Positions 21,431 to 33,108 of a stretch of DNA of 64,000 nt are shown here, one piece after another; the stretch's first letter is position 1, and every line of letters begins with the position of its first letter. This DNA comes from Tenrec ecaudatus (taxonomy: Eukaryota > Chordata > Mammalia > Afrosoricida > Tenrecidae). The notes under the pieces were generated by a model. That model saw nothing but the letters and a program-made list of their open reading frames with translations, searched no databases and had not been told where the DNA came from. The position numbers and the translations under genes were made by a program. The stretch is taken from assembly GCF_050624435.1 (NCBI RefSeq), contig NC_134531.1:252416812-252480811 (forward strand). Reading direction: 5' to 3'.

Positions 21431-24400
21431 CAGTGTCCCAGTGTTCTGAGGTACCCTTCTTGAGTTCCTAGGATACCCCCTTACACCCTAGGTCAGTTCT
21501 GCCCTCCCGCTGCACATCTCTAAAGATGTCCCTGCTAATAATAATAACCCTCCCTAATAATCCCAAGGGCATCCCTGTATCTCACCTCCCACCTGGCGGC
21601 CAGCATCCTTCCCCTCCCACAACAGACATGCACCTATGTTCACCCAGACTTGACTGGTCCCTCCCCTCTCCTGAGGTGCCTCTCCCATCAATAAGCCTCA
21701 TCCCTCTGACACAGCTGCCTCCCTCTCTGGAAGACTTCGCCCCAGGTCTGCATGGCTACCACTCAGCAACTACCACCCCCTCTCCCCTGGCCATTTGATT
21801 TCAACTGTTGTGAGGTGCCCACCAGCCAAGTGACTTACACTATACTTAACTGGAGCGAAAGGTGTGTGGTTCATTGGCACTGGGCCAGCTCTTTACCAGG
21901 CTGTCTGGTACTCAGCCAGAAAACTGGATGCCCTGCAAACTTGAACTTTTCCCCGTTCCGCTGTTTGTTCACTTGGCATAAGGTCTTCCAGATTACTCCA
22001 TGAGTTCGGGTGTTTCTCTGTTTTATCGCTGTTTTTTCAGAGAGGCATAGTACTGCATTGTATGTATGCACCAGCGTTTTACTATCCATTCCTCTATCGA
22101 TGGAGATTTAGGCTATTTTCTGCTTCTTGCTGTTAATTGTGCTGCAATGAACATGGGGGAGCAAGTGTCTGTTTGTGACGTGTTTCTTATTTCTTTTGGG
22201 TATATATTCCCAGTACTGATATTGTTGGGTCACATGGTAGTTCAATTTCCATCTGTTTTAGGTATTGCCATATTGTCTTCCATAGTGACTGTACATATTT
22301 ACAAGTTCACCAGCAGTGGAGAGAATTCCTGTCCCCTACATTGGTTGTTCTCAGTTTTTTAAAAAAATGATCTACAGTAATGGGCGTTAGGTGGTATCTC
22401 ATTGTTTTCATTTGCATTTCCTGCATGGCTTATAACCTGGAACACTTCCTCAAGTGTTTATTAAGCATCCCAGTGTTATCCTGTATGAATTCTAAGTTCA
22501 GGGTTTTTTTGCCCAGAGGGTTATTAGGGTTTTTTCCTTGTTGTAAGCTGGTAAAATTCTGTACATCTTAATAATTAGTCCATTGTCTCTCATGTGGGCA
22601 CTAAATATCTTTTCCCAGTCTGTGGGTTCTCTTTTAAACTTTTAACTAAAGTCTATCAAAATACATAAATGTTTTATTTTTAATAGTTCTCATTCATTTA
22701 TTTTATCCTCCACATAGTGTGTCCTTTGTTAATTCTGCTAGCCCATGTATTCCCTATACTAGGGCTCCTCCCAGTTTCCTCACTGATGATGCTGATAGCT
22801 TTGGGTTTTACATCTAGGTCTGTCGTCCACCTTGAGTTTGTTTTAGTGCATGCAGTGAGATATGGGTCTTGTTTCATTCTTCTCTACTTGGACATCCAGC
22901 TTTTCCAACACCGCTTTGAAGAGGCCATCTGCTTCACATTTAACATTTTGGGGGCCTTTGTTGAAACTCAGTTGTCTGTATGCGGATGTTTTTATCTCTG
23001 AGGTTTCAGTGCTGGTCCATTGATCCGACTGTCTATCATTATATCTGTAGCGGGTGCTTTGACAACTGTGGCTGTGTAATAGGGTCAGTGGTCTGTAGTG
23101 CAATGATACGTACTTTGTTTTTCTTCTTGAGAAGTTCTTTTCCTATCCTGGGCTCCTTCCCTTTCCATATGAAGTTGGTGATCAGTTTTTCCATTTCTTT
23201 GAAGGATGATGCTGGATTTGGATCAGGTTGCCTTGAAGTTGTCGATTGCTTTAGGTAGTATTGATATTTTCATTATATCGGGTATCCCGAATCACGAACA
23301 CAGAGTATACTTCCATTTGTGTAGAGCCGTTTTGGTGACTTGTAGTAATGTTCTGTACGTTTTTGGTACCAGTTCTGTGTTTGGTTAGGTTTATTCCTAG
23401 GTACTTTGGCTTATGCGTGGCTATTGTGAATGGCACTGATCCCTTGATATCTTTTTCTGAGTTACCATCGCTGATATATACAAACTCAATTGATTTCTGC
23501 TCGTTAATTCTGCGTCCTGCTACTCTACTGAAATCCTCTATTGTTTCCAACAGCTCTATTGTGAACCCCTTAGGGTCCTCAATGTATAAAATCATATGGT
23601 CTCCAAACAGCAGAAGTTTCACTTCTTCTTTACTCAATCATACACCCTTGATATCTTCCCGTTGTCTTATGACATTGGCTAGGCCTTGCAGCACAATGTT
23701 GAACAGAAGTGGGGGTAAGGGGCCATCTGGTTGGGTTCCCTTGTTTAGTGGAAATGTTTTCAGCTTTTCTCCCTTGAGTGTAATATTATCTATTATTTTT
23801 TCATATATGGCTTTTATTTTATTGAGCGTATTCCTTTCTAATCCTTTTTGAAAGTCTTTATTAGGAATGAGTGTTGGATGTTATAAAATGCTCTTTCTGC
23901 ATCTACTGATATGATCATATGATTCTTATCCTTTTTATGTTGTTGTTGATTGATGGGTTGTCTTTCAAATGGTGAATCCTTTCTGCATTCCTGATATGAA
24001 TCCTACTTGGTCATGATGCATTCTTATTTTTCTTGTTATTATATGCTGTTGGATTCTATTGGCCAGTATTTTGTTGAGGATTTTTTCATCTATGCTCACA
24101 GTTTGGTCGGTAGTTTTCTAACCTTGTGGGGTCTTTGCCCAATTTTGGTGTCAGGGTTAGGCTGGCTTCATAGAATGAGTTGGGGAGTTTGCAGTCCCTT
24201 TCTGTGATCTGGAAGAGTGTGTAGGATTGGTGTCTGCTCTTCTCTGAATGCTTGGTAGAATTCTCTTGTGAAGCCATCTGGACTAGATTGTTTGGGTGTG
24301 TGTGTGAGAGAGAGTTTCTTGAAGACATTGTCTATTTCTTCATTTACTAAGTGTCTGTTCAGGTTCTTAAGTTCCATGTGTGTTAAGGAGGATATCTTCC

Positions 24401-24564
24401 ACATATTTGTCATGTCCCCCAAACCTTTTAATTTGTTGGAATACAGTCTTTCAAAGTACTGCATAAGTAATCTTTTTATTTCCTTTGGGTCTATTGTCCC
24501 TTCCCCTGTTTCATCTCTAATTCTACCTAGTGATGGCTGGTTCTTTTTTTCCTCTTCTATTAAA

Positions 24565-25035
24565 AAAAATAAATCATTTTAATAGGGACCGATACAGCTC
24601 TTATAACCATCCATAAATCAACTCTATCAATATATGAAGCACAGTTCAACATATGTTGCCAACATCATTTTCAAAACATTTTCTTTGTATTTGAGCCTTT
24701 GGCATGTGCTACCTTCTCTTTCCCACCCTCCCACCCTCATGAACCCTTGAAAAATTATCTATTGTTATTATTTTCATATTTTCACTGTCACTGTCTCCCT
24801 TAACCCATATTTATGTTGTTTATCCTCCTGGGGGTGGTTATTATACATAAATCATTGTGATTGATTCTCCCCCAACCTTCCCCCTACCCTCTTGGGATCA
24901 CTACTACCATTTCTGTTCCTGGTGGGTTTATCTGTCTTGGATTCCATGTGTTGAGATCTGTGAACTATACCAGTGTACATGCTCTGGTCTAAGCAGATTT
25001 CTACGGTAGAACTGGGGTCATGATAGTGGGCGTTC
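24565..25035 (-). mobile_element. L1 3' end nested in L1 copy 1
   Basis: Antisense 3' UTR of the younger family (ATTTTAATAGGGACC... GATACAGCTC, then a CTGGTCTAAGC phrase) interrupts the linker between the RT and endonuclease parts of L1 copy 1. ORF2 sequence resumes on both sides, at about 24,545 and 25,045. The insertion therefore postdates copy 1. Confidence 0.8.
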
Positions 25036-26649
25036 TTTGTTAAGTTTGCTAGTGGTTTGTCGATATTCTTGATCCCTTCAAAGAATCAACTTTTTGCACT
25101 GTTGATTCATTCCATTGTCTTTTGCTTTCCAGTTCATTTATCTCCACTCTGATTTTTATATCTTTTATTTTGGTCTAAGAAGGATTATATTGTTGGCTCT
25201 GTTCTTTTTGTTGAAGGTGCTGAGTTAAAGTGCTGACCATACTTCTTTTTTCATGAGTGCATTTATTGCTGTAAATCTAACTATGATAAAATTGCCTTTG
25301 CTGTGTTGCATAGATTTAGGTATGTTGTATTATCGTTCTCATGAGTTTCTAGGGACTTCTAATTTCCTCTCTTATTTGGGTTAATGCCAATTGGTTTTAG
25401 GAAACGTGTTATTTAGTCTCCAGGTATTTGTCTTTGTTATTTCTATTATAAATATCCAAATTTATGCCATTGTGATCAGAGAAGGTGGTCTGAATTACCT
25501 CTATGTTTTTGAATTTTCTCAAGCTTGACTTGTGTCACAGCATGTAGTCCATTTTCAAGAATGAATTTTGTGCATTGGAGAAGAACATGTATTTTTAAAA
25601 TATTGTTTGGAGAGTTCCCAAAATGTCTATTATGTTGAGTTGTTTGATTGTACAATTCAGGTCTTCAGTTGTTGAGTTTCTAACCTCTTGATCTATCTTT
25701 CTTTGAGAGCGGTGTACTAAAATTTCCTGCTATAATTGTTGATCCAGTGACTTCTCTTTTCATCTCTTTGAGTATTTGGTTGACAAATTTCAAAGGTCTT
25801 TTGTTGGACTCATAAATGTTTATGGGTTCTTGGTCTACTGATCTCTTGAGCATTATGCAATGCCCAATCATATCTCTCATGTTATGTACCTTGAGGCCTA
25901 TTTTGTCCAAAATTAGTATTGCCACCCTGCTTTTGTTTAAATTTCCATTTGTATGGTAAATTTTTCACTAACCTTTGATTCTTAGTCTATTTTATCTGTG
26001 AGTTCGAGATATGTCTCTTGAAGGCAGCACATGGATTTTGTTGTCAAATCCAGTCAACTACTCTGTCTTTTAATATGTGCATTCAAATGATTCAATTTCA
26101 ATGTAATTAAATGTAAATGTAGATTGAGTACTGCCATCTTGTATTATTTCTGTTTAGTATTTTCCTTTCTTTTCCTTTATAGGATGGTATGTGTATGTCT
26201 TCATATCTCCATCGTATCTGTAATATTTTGGGCACTGTTTTCAGTGTGCTGGTTTCTGGGTCATGTTAGATCCTGTGGTGGTCTTGTGTTTGACTACTGC
26301 AGTTGATGATTTTCTGCCCATAAAGAATTGGAAATGATTTTTTGTAATGATGGTTTTGTTTTATGAATTTTCTAAATTCCATATCCAAGAAACTATTAAT
26401 ACCACCTTCAAATTTGATGGAGAGCTTTGTGCATAAAGGATTTGTGGGCTGAAATTGTTGTCCTTCAGCTTTCAGAACACGTTGCTCCAGTTTCTTCTTT
26501 CCTGCGTGGTCTCTGCTGACAAACCTCAGCTTATTCTTCCCTGTTTACCTTTACATGTGACTGCTTTTTTTTCTCTCTAGCCGCTGTGATGATTCTCTCC
26601 TTTTCCTTGAAATTGGATATTTTGACTGCTATGTGTCTTAATATGTTTG

Positions 26650-26673
26650 GTGTGTGTGTGTGTGTGTGTGTGT
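26650..26673 (+). repeat. (TG)12 microsatellite
   Basis: A TG run followed by a G-rich stretch, inside ORF1 of L1 copy 1. Confidence 0.95.
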
Positions 26674-26880
26674 TGGGGGGTGCGGCGGGGGGATCTAATT
26701 GGTGTTCTCTCTGCTTCCTGAATGGTTAACATCCCCTCCCTTGTAAAATGGTGGAAATTTTCTTCCAAGAATCCCCTTACTATTTTAACTGAAGGTTTAT
26801 TTCTATTTTCCTACTGCTGCAGGATCCCAATAATTCAAATATTGTTTTATTTCATGGAATTCCACATCTTCCTCAAACTT

Positions 26881-27566
26881 TCTTTCCCCCCCCCCAAGTA
26901 TGAAGAGAAGTTAAATGAAATGTTCAGTGCGCATCAAGAAAACATACCTCCCCAGAACTGCCAAAGCTCACAGCTCCAACATTATACTATGTGCACCAAC
27001 AATCCAAAAGTCTTCCACCATTTCACAAAAAAGACGAAAGGAGACCCAAAGTAGGGCAAAAGCCAAGTCAGTGAAGGGGAAATCATCTCAAGAATGGTGG
27101 GGGGCTCCACATGGCTTCTGGCAAAAAGTGCTGAATCATGATAAGTTCTGGACTCTAACCGGAACTTATCACAGGAACAGGAGGACGTCTCCCATTCTGA
27201 ACCCGAACAGTGACAGCTCTGGCGCTTCCCCCTGGGTCATATTCTGGTCCCAATTATGGTGCCACCCATACACGTGTCTGGACAGAATTTTAGAAAAGAA
27301 AAGAAAAAAATAATAAAAACCCTGCTACGTCAAGGTCGGTCCATGCATCCACGGCAGGGCCCATGCTCTCAATCCCCAATCCCAGATGAGTCCCCAAATA
27401 TGAGATTCGGGGAAGGAAGGCGAGGTTACCTTGGGTGCACACAATAATCACAACCAGTTGAGATGCAAAAGCGGCAAAAGGAATTTACTAGCTAGCTCGA
27501 GCTAGGGCTTCCTCCCTCTGCTGCCCGGCGTAGCAAGGAGGCAGCGTCCAAAGGGAATCGGCCCCT
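26881..27566 (-). mobile_element. Composite retroviral fossil (ERV1 + MaLR-like)
   Basis: An insertion of about 0.69 kb in ORF1 of L1 copy 1, flanked by the direct repeat CCTCAAACTT (26,871-26,880 and 27,567-27,576). On the minus strand the upstream part (27,566 to about 27,290) looks like the 3' end of a gammaretrovirus-like LTR followed by a tRNA-Pro-type primer-binding site (27,379-27,396) and a short leader. The downstream part (about 27,130-26,884) resembles the MaLR-like LTR at 8.0-8.6 kb. The middle is unassigned. It is a broken fossil with no gene content, younger than the L1 it sits in. Confidence 0.55.
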
Positions 27567-29084
27567 CCTCAAACTTGCTTCAGATTCTTTTGCTTTTTTC
27601 TTTGACAGTCTCTCTCATTTGCTAAATTCTGCCTACTTATCTTTGAGATCGCTGATATGGTTCTCCACCTCTGTCATTCCATGATCAATATCCTGTACCT
27701 TTCTAACTATTGCTGCTATGTTATTCCTTAACTCCTGGGATTCTCTTCAGTGTAAGGATTCTAGTATTTCAATTTTTTCATTTGTTTTCAGGCTTGATCC
27801 TCGAATTTCCTGAATGGCACTAAGTAATATCCAAAACCTTCTTTCACTGGCAGTTCAAGGCTGCTTCTTCTGTGTAAACTGTCATGCTTATGCCATCCTC
27901 AGGAATTGACTGTTCTTTTTGTCCCCCTCTCAATAATTTATGGCAACTGCAAATGCTGACTGTTGCTTGTGTGGCATCATGGGTGAGCTGATGATGGAGT
28001 GTTATCGTCTGAGATGTGTGTGGGAGGGCTGGCACTTTACTTTAGGGAAGGACTGCATAGATGGAGAGGAAGTTGAGTGTCAGTTGGGTGAGGAGGATAA
28101 TCAGACTTTAGGTGCTCTGGAGTAGGTTTTACATGGTGGAATTAATCATAGGAAGCTTTCCCTTAGGTATAGTAATTTTTAATGGGTTGAAGAATAGGGT
28201 ATGGAAGTCGAGATTTTTCTTGGTAAGTTAAAAGAGGTTGTGTGTTGCTGAGGTGGAGGGAACAGGTTCCAGGGGTTACCGTGGTTGGGGTAAGGGAGAG
28301 AGAGCTCCAATGAATCTACCAGAGTCCCCTATGGATCTTGTGCCTTTTTAAAGAAGATTGCACACATTCTGTTAATATGCTTACTACAGTAGGTTCCTGT
28401 CCAGCTCAGAACTATCTGCTTCGTGTGCGTTGTCCTAGGATTTAAATGTGTATAATAGTGGATGCCCTAGAGAAGAGGGGTTTCCAAGCAGAAGGCCATC
28501 AGGCTACAGTCTGGGCACGAATTCAGAAGTCTACCTGTCCTGTGGTGGGAAAGCATCCAGGAAACCTGGAAGTGCTGGGTTCTGTTTTTACTGGCGTGTG
28601 AAAAACTCTGTGATACTTTTCTCAAAACAAAATAGGAACTCCTCCATCAACCTCCTAGAACCTGCTGCTGGTGGATTCCAAGAGCTCCTCTGTGTCCCCG
28701 CTGCTGAGACTCTCCCCGACTGACTGGATCTATTTATCTGCAGACATGAGCTGGGCCTGGCTAGTGATTATCACCACTGAGAGCTCTCCTCCTTCTGCAG
28801 ACTGCAGTGGTTCCAGCATCCAGCCAACAGAGGTCCACACAGTGTGCATGGGATGCCCCTGAGGTTTAAATAGCCCAGCCACTTCCCCATGCTGGTGAGG
28901 CACTGGTGGGGGGAGTGAGAGGGGAAGGAGTGAGGGGAAAAGAAGAGGAAAATTGAAAAAAAGGAAAGAAAGAAACAGGTAGCTGTTGCCACTGCACCGA
29001 TAAGGGAACAAAGCTCAGGAGGGCGCTATGAATAGGGACCAAGAGCAACGACAAGCACAGCTCTATGTTATAACCAAGAAAAAG

Positions 29085-29290
29085 GAAGCCTGAGGTCCTT
29101 CAAGACCGGGTCTCATGTCCCAAGCCCTCAATACAACTATCTTATCAGCAAATCTGGTGATCCCACAGTGGAGCTGTTCACATGGGCATCAATGCCATCT
29201 TCCTGTACAACTCTTCTGAAGATGATTGAATTGAGTTGTATGATTTGTGAATTATATGCCAACAAAACTGTTAAATTAAAAAATAAAGAT
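29085..29290 (+). mobile_element. L1 3' terminus, older family
   Basis: Sense L1 end with AACTCTTCTGAAGATGATTG, then GTGAATTATATGCCAACAAA and an A-rich tail. The same terminal phrase (GAATTATATGCCAA) closes the copy ending at 44,895. Confidence 0.65.
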
Positions 29291-29469
29291 ATCTTGTACA
29301 GATTTACCTGTGAAATCTGTTGTTTGATACCCTGTTTATTACATTAAAGGATTTGCATGATATTGTGTTTTATTTTACTTCATTGGATTTGTAGTTATAA
29401 ATATAGGAAATAATATTTATATCATTTACATTCAGGGATTAAGAATGTGTCTTTTAAAGATACTTTTAT

Positions 29470-30330
29470 ATTCTTTTTTAAAATTCTAAGTTGTATTGAC
29501 ATTAATTCACATACTATACAATTCAATGGCTTAAACATGTCAAAAAGTATTTTGCGATCATTATCACAATTGATTTTAGAACATTTTCTATATTCTTGAA
29601 CTCATAGTTTTTAGCTCCCAATACTCCTCAACTCCTAAGAAACTATTAGCAATAACTAAGAAACTATTAATCCAGTTACTGTCTCTATATATTTACCTAT
29701 CCTGAATTTCATATAAAGAAAAACTACAACCCTGCCCTAACAAAATAAAACAGAAAAACTTCAATCCAGAAAAAAGTAAAAAGTAACGCAAAGCATAGCA
29801 AATTTAAAATGGATCTAAAGAGAGAACAGATAAATTGTTACATTCAGAACTAACTACATCAGTCTGAATTCATTTGACAATGTAATCTGATAGCAAGGCT
29901 GTGCACATTCTTGGTAAATGGTTGGTGGAGATTCTCTGGAAGCCTATCCATGTGAGGGTGCTGCAAAAGGTTTTCCCTATCATCTATAGCCTCTGGAAAC
30001 TGGCTTCTCAAAATGTAAACTCTGAAACAGTTCCTTCTTCTGGTCTTGGATTTTAGTCTTTCCAATCCTTGAATTACAGAATCTAGCGTGTTTCTTCTTT
30101 GGGGACTTAGCTGACACCTCACCTGGATAACTGTTTGCTCTAAAAAAAACACCTTTAAGACCTCAGACAATATTCTTTCTGGTAGCCAGGTACCATCTGA
30201 TCTCCTCAGGACACTTTGCTACAGCATCATTTTCAGTGATCTCTTCATGAGGAAAAGTATTGAATAGTGTCTTGTCATAAGAATTAATTATTCTTTGATT
30301 GGGGAGTATTATTTAGTTCCTGTTCAAAAT
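29470..30330 (-). mobile_element. L1 3' UTR fragment, older family
   Basis: Antisense: TTGACATTAATTCACATACT at the 3' end, then ATCACAATTGATTTTAGAAC and CCAGTTACTGTCTCTATATA, and at 30,110-30,330 the same block as in the 19.7-20.7 and 56.1 kb copies. The 103-codon frame at 29,859-30,170 is incidental. Confidence 0.75.
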
Positions 30331-30639
30331 ACTTTCATATAGCTATGTTTTATATATATGGTCCTGCTGCATTTTAGAAACATAATAATGGTTTATGGGG
30401 GGTATTATAAATCATTTCCATGGGCCATATGGTAATTCTCTTGCTGTTATTAATTTAGCGAGTTGTATAGAATTTATCATACTGTTTAGAAAAGGGATAT
30501 ACATATGCACAAGATGGCTTTTTAGACTAATATACACGATTTGTTGACATGGACAGATAAAAAAACTCAAGTAACTGGATATCATTTATGTGACCAATGA
30601 AAGTTGGGTGTAGGGAAAATCATTCAAAAATGTTTATTC
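30331..30639. other. Unassigned sequence
   Basis: AT-rich; nothing recognised. Confidence 0.4.
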
Positions 30640-30721
30640 ATCATTTGGCATCATGGCTGCTGCTTCCATATTGATTGTGGAATCAAACAAGATGACATTC
30701 TTGACAACTTCATTCTTTTAA
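30640..30721 (-). mobile_element. RTE fragment cut by L1 copy 2
   Basis: A short antisense RTE piece (GCTGCTTCCATATTGATTGT, GACAACTTCATTCTTTT) that ends exactly where the L1 3' end begins. The RTE copy was probably the insertion target. Confidence 0.6.
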
Positions 30722-31894
30722 ATTTTTAATCATTTTATTAGGGGCTCATACAACTCTCACCACAATACATACATACATAATTGTGTAAAGCACATCTGTA
30801 CATTCATTGCCCTCATCATTCTCAAAACATTTGCTCTTCATTTAAGCCCCTGGTATCAGGACATCATTTCCCCTCCTGTCTCCCTGCTCCCCAATCCCTC
30901 ATGAGCCCTTGATAATTTATAAATTATTATTTTGTCATATCTTGCCCTGTCCGATGTCTCCCTTTACCCACTTTTCTGTTGTCCGTCCCCCAGGGAAGAG
31001 GTCACATGTAGATCCTTGTAATCCAGTTCCTCTTTCCAATTCACTCTTCATCTACCCCCCCAGTATCACCACTCACACCACTGGTCCTGAAGAGATAATC
31101 TGCCCTGGATTCCCTGTGTTTCCAATCCTATCTATGCCAGTGTACATCCTCTGATCTAGCCAGAATGCAAGGGAGAATCGGATCATGTTGGGGTAGGGGA
31201 GGTGGGCAGCGGAGGAAGTATTTAGGAACTAGTGGAAAGTTGTATTGTTCATCGTTGCTACATCGCACCTTGACTGACTCGTGTGTTCTCCCCTAGGCCT
31301 CTCGGCAAGGGGTTCTCCAGTGGCCAACAATGGGCTTTGGGTCTCCGTTCTGTACTCCCACCCTCTTTCACTATGGTAAGTTGTTTTTGTTCTGATGATG
31401 CCTTATACCTGATTCCTTCCTATCTCGGGATCACACAGGATGGTATGTTTCTTCCATGTGGGTTTGTTGCTTCTGAGGTAGATGACTGCTTATTTACCCT
31501 CAAGCTTTTAAGACCCAGACACTATATCTTTTGAAAGCCAGGTACCATCAGCTTTCTTCACCATATTTGCTCATTCACCCCGTTTGTCTTCAGTGGTTGT
31601 GCCGGGAAGGTGAGCATCATGGAATGCCAATTTAATAGGATAAAGTATTCTTGCACTGAGGGAGTACTTGAGTGGAGGCCCAATGTCCTTCTGCTACCTT
31701 AATACTAAACCTATAAATCTATGCACATAGATCTATTTCCCCATCCTCATATATAAATATATTTGCATATATACATGTCTTTATCTAGATCTCTATAAAT
31801 GCCCTTCTCCTCCCAGCTCTTTCCTCTATTTCCTTTGACTTTCCTCCTGTCCCACTATCATGCTCAGTCCCCACCAGGGTTTCAGCAATTCCTC

Positions 31895-31968
31895 TTGGTT
31901 ACATTACCCTTGATCATGTTACCCTCTTGGTTACATTACCCTTGATCTTGGTTACATTACCCTTGATC
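31895..31968. repeat. 21-bp unit repeated three times
   Basis: TTGGTTACATTACCCTTGATC occurs at 31,895-31,915, 31,927-31,947 and 31,948-31,968, the last two directly adjacent. It lies inside the 3' UTR of L1 copy 2, where other copies have the unit once. Confidence 0.95.
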
Positions 31969-33108
31969 ATGTCCTACCAGGCTTCCCTCCTCACCACCAA
32001 ATTGGATCCCTTCTTGTTCCCTTGTCCCTGGGTTTGTTAACACCACTTCTTTTGCCGACACCTCCCGTTATCCCAAGTCTCCGCGGAACTGTTGGTCCTG
32101 TTATTTTCTCCTCCTGATTGTTCATCCAGCCTATCTTATTTAGACAGACCTGTGGGGATAATAACATGCACAAAAACAAGAAAGAGCAAAGCCAAGAAAC
32201 AATCTACAACAAAACAACAATAAAAACAAACTACTGACAAATAAAACAAAACACAACAAGAAAGAAGAGCTTGTATTTATTTCAAGGATCATTTGTAGGC
32301 CCTTAGGAGTGTTTTCCAGTCCAGTCTGTTGGGGCACCGCAACCTGGCCCCAAAGTCCACCTTCAGCATTCCCTGGGGACCTTGCTGCTCCATTCCCTTG
32401 CTGTTCCGTTGCACTCCCCCATTGCTTTGCCTTGGTGTGGTGGGATCAGATCGGCTGCAATTCCCACACTTTCTACAGTGCTGACCCCCACAGGGCCATG
32501 GGTTAGTGAGAGGAGTCATGTCTCATAGTGGGGCTGTCCATGTGGTCCTCTCTGTGGCTGGCTGGTCTAATTGGGGTCATCATCCTCAAGGCCTGGTGGG
32601 CCAGGATGTGCTCCACTCTCTCCTACTCCCCCTTCATCTGCTCCCATGTGATCTGATCAGATATGTGCCTCTTCTGGAGCTCTGGATTCAATGCTGCCCT
32701 TTGAAATAAATTCTTCTGGGGGAGGGGCAAGCATCTACTTAGTATTTGGGATTGAGGCCAGCCCCGCAGACCTCTCTACTGGGTCCCTATTCCACACCAG
32801 AATGTTGCATTCACACCATGGAGGCACTGGGTTGAAGTCTGGTCTCTCTTTCCCTGTGGAGATATAAACAATACGCTCCCCTTGGGTGAGTTAGCATCCC
32901 ATGGCCCTGCCCCCATTTCTTCCTTATTTTCATCATTTCTTTTTTTCCCCTTTCACCAGCTCCTCCCCAGTTGTCTACCATGTGATTCCCTGCATTTGAT
33001 CTGGTCCCTGCCATACTACACAGTCCTCACCCCAAGAATGTTCGTATAAAATAGCTTTTTCCCTATGCCACTTTTGCATTTTTTAAAAACACGCTTACCC
33101 CAGCAGAG

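Larger units (their letters stand above)
20717..29070 (-). mobile_element. Long L1 retrotransposon, copy 1
   Basis: A near-complete but decayed L1 read from about 29,070 (5' UTR) to 20,717 (3' end). Order on the minus strand: a GC-rich 5' UTR (about 28,100-29,070); ORF1 (about 27,960 to 26,330, split by a fossil insertion at 26,881-27,566); ORF2 with endonuclease (about 26,300-25,560), RT (about 24,400-23,400) and C-terminal domain (to about 21,960); and a 3' UTR of the older L1MA-like family. Endonuclease residues are recognisable in a peptide like STIIAGNFSTPLS (25,680-25,925). The RT active site reads FGDH instead of FADD (about 23,595-23,610), so it is inactive as well as frame-broken. 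A younger L1 end is nested at 24,565-25,035. The limits are estimated. Confidence 0.8.

Noticed and set aside
23348-23851. 167-codon plus-strand open frame
   Set aside because: It is the antisense shadow of the L1 copy 1 RT domain.
26915-27313. 132-codon plus-strand open frame
   Set aside because: It crosses the composite retroviral fossil in antisense.
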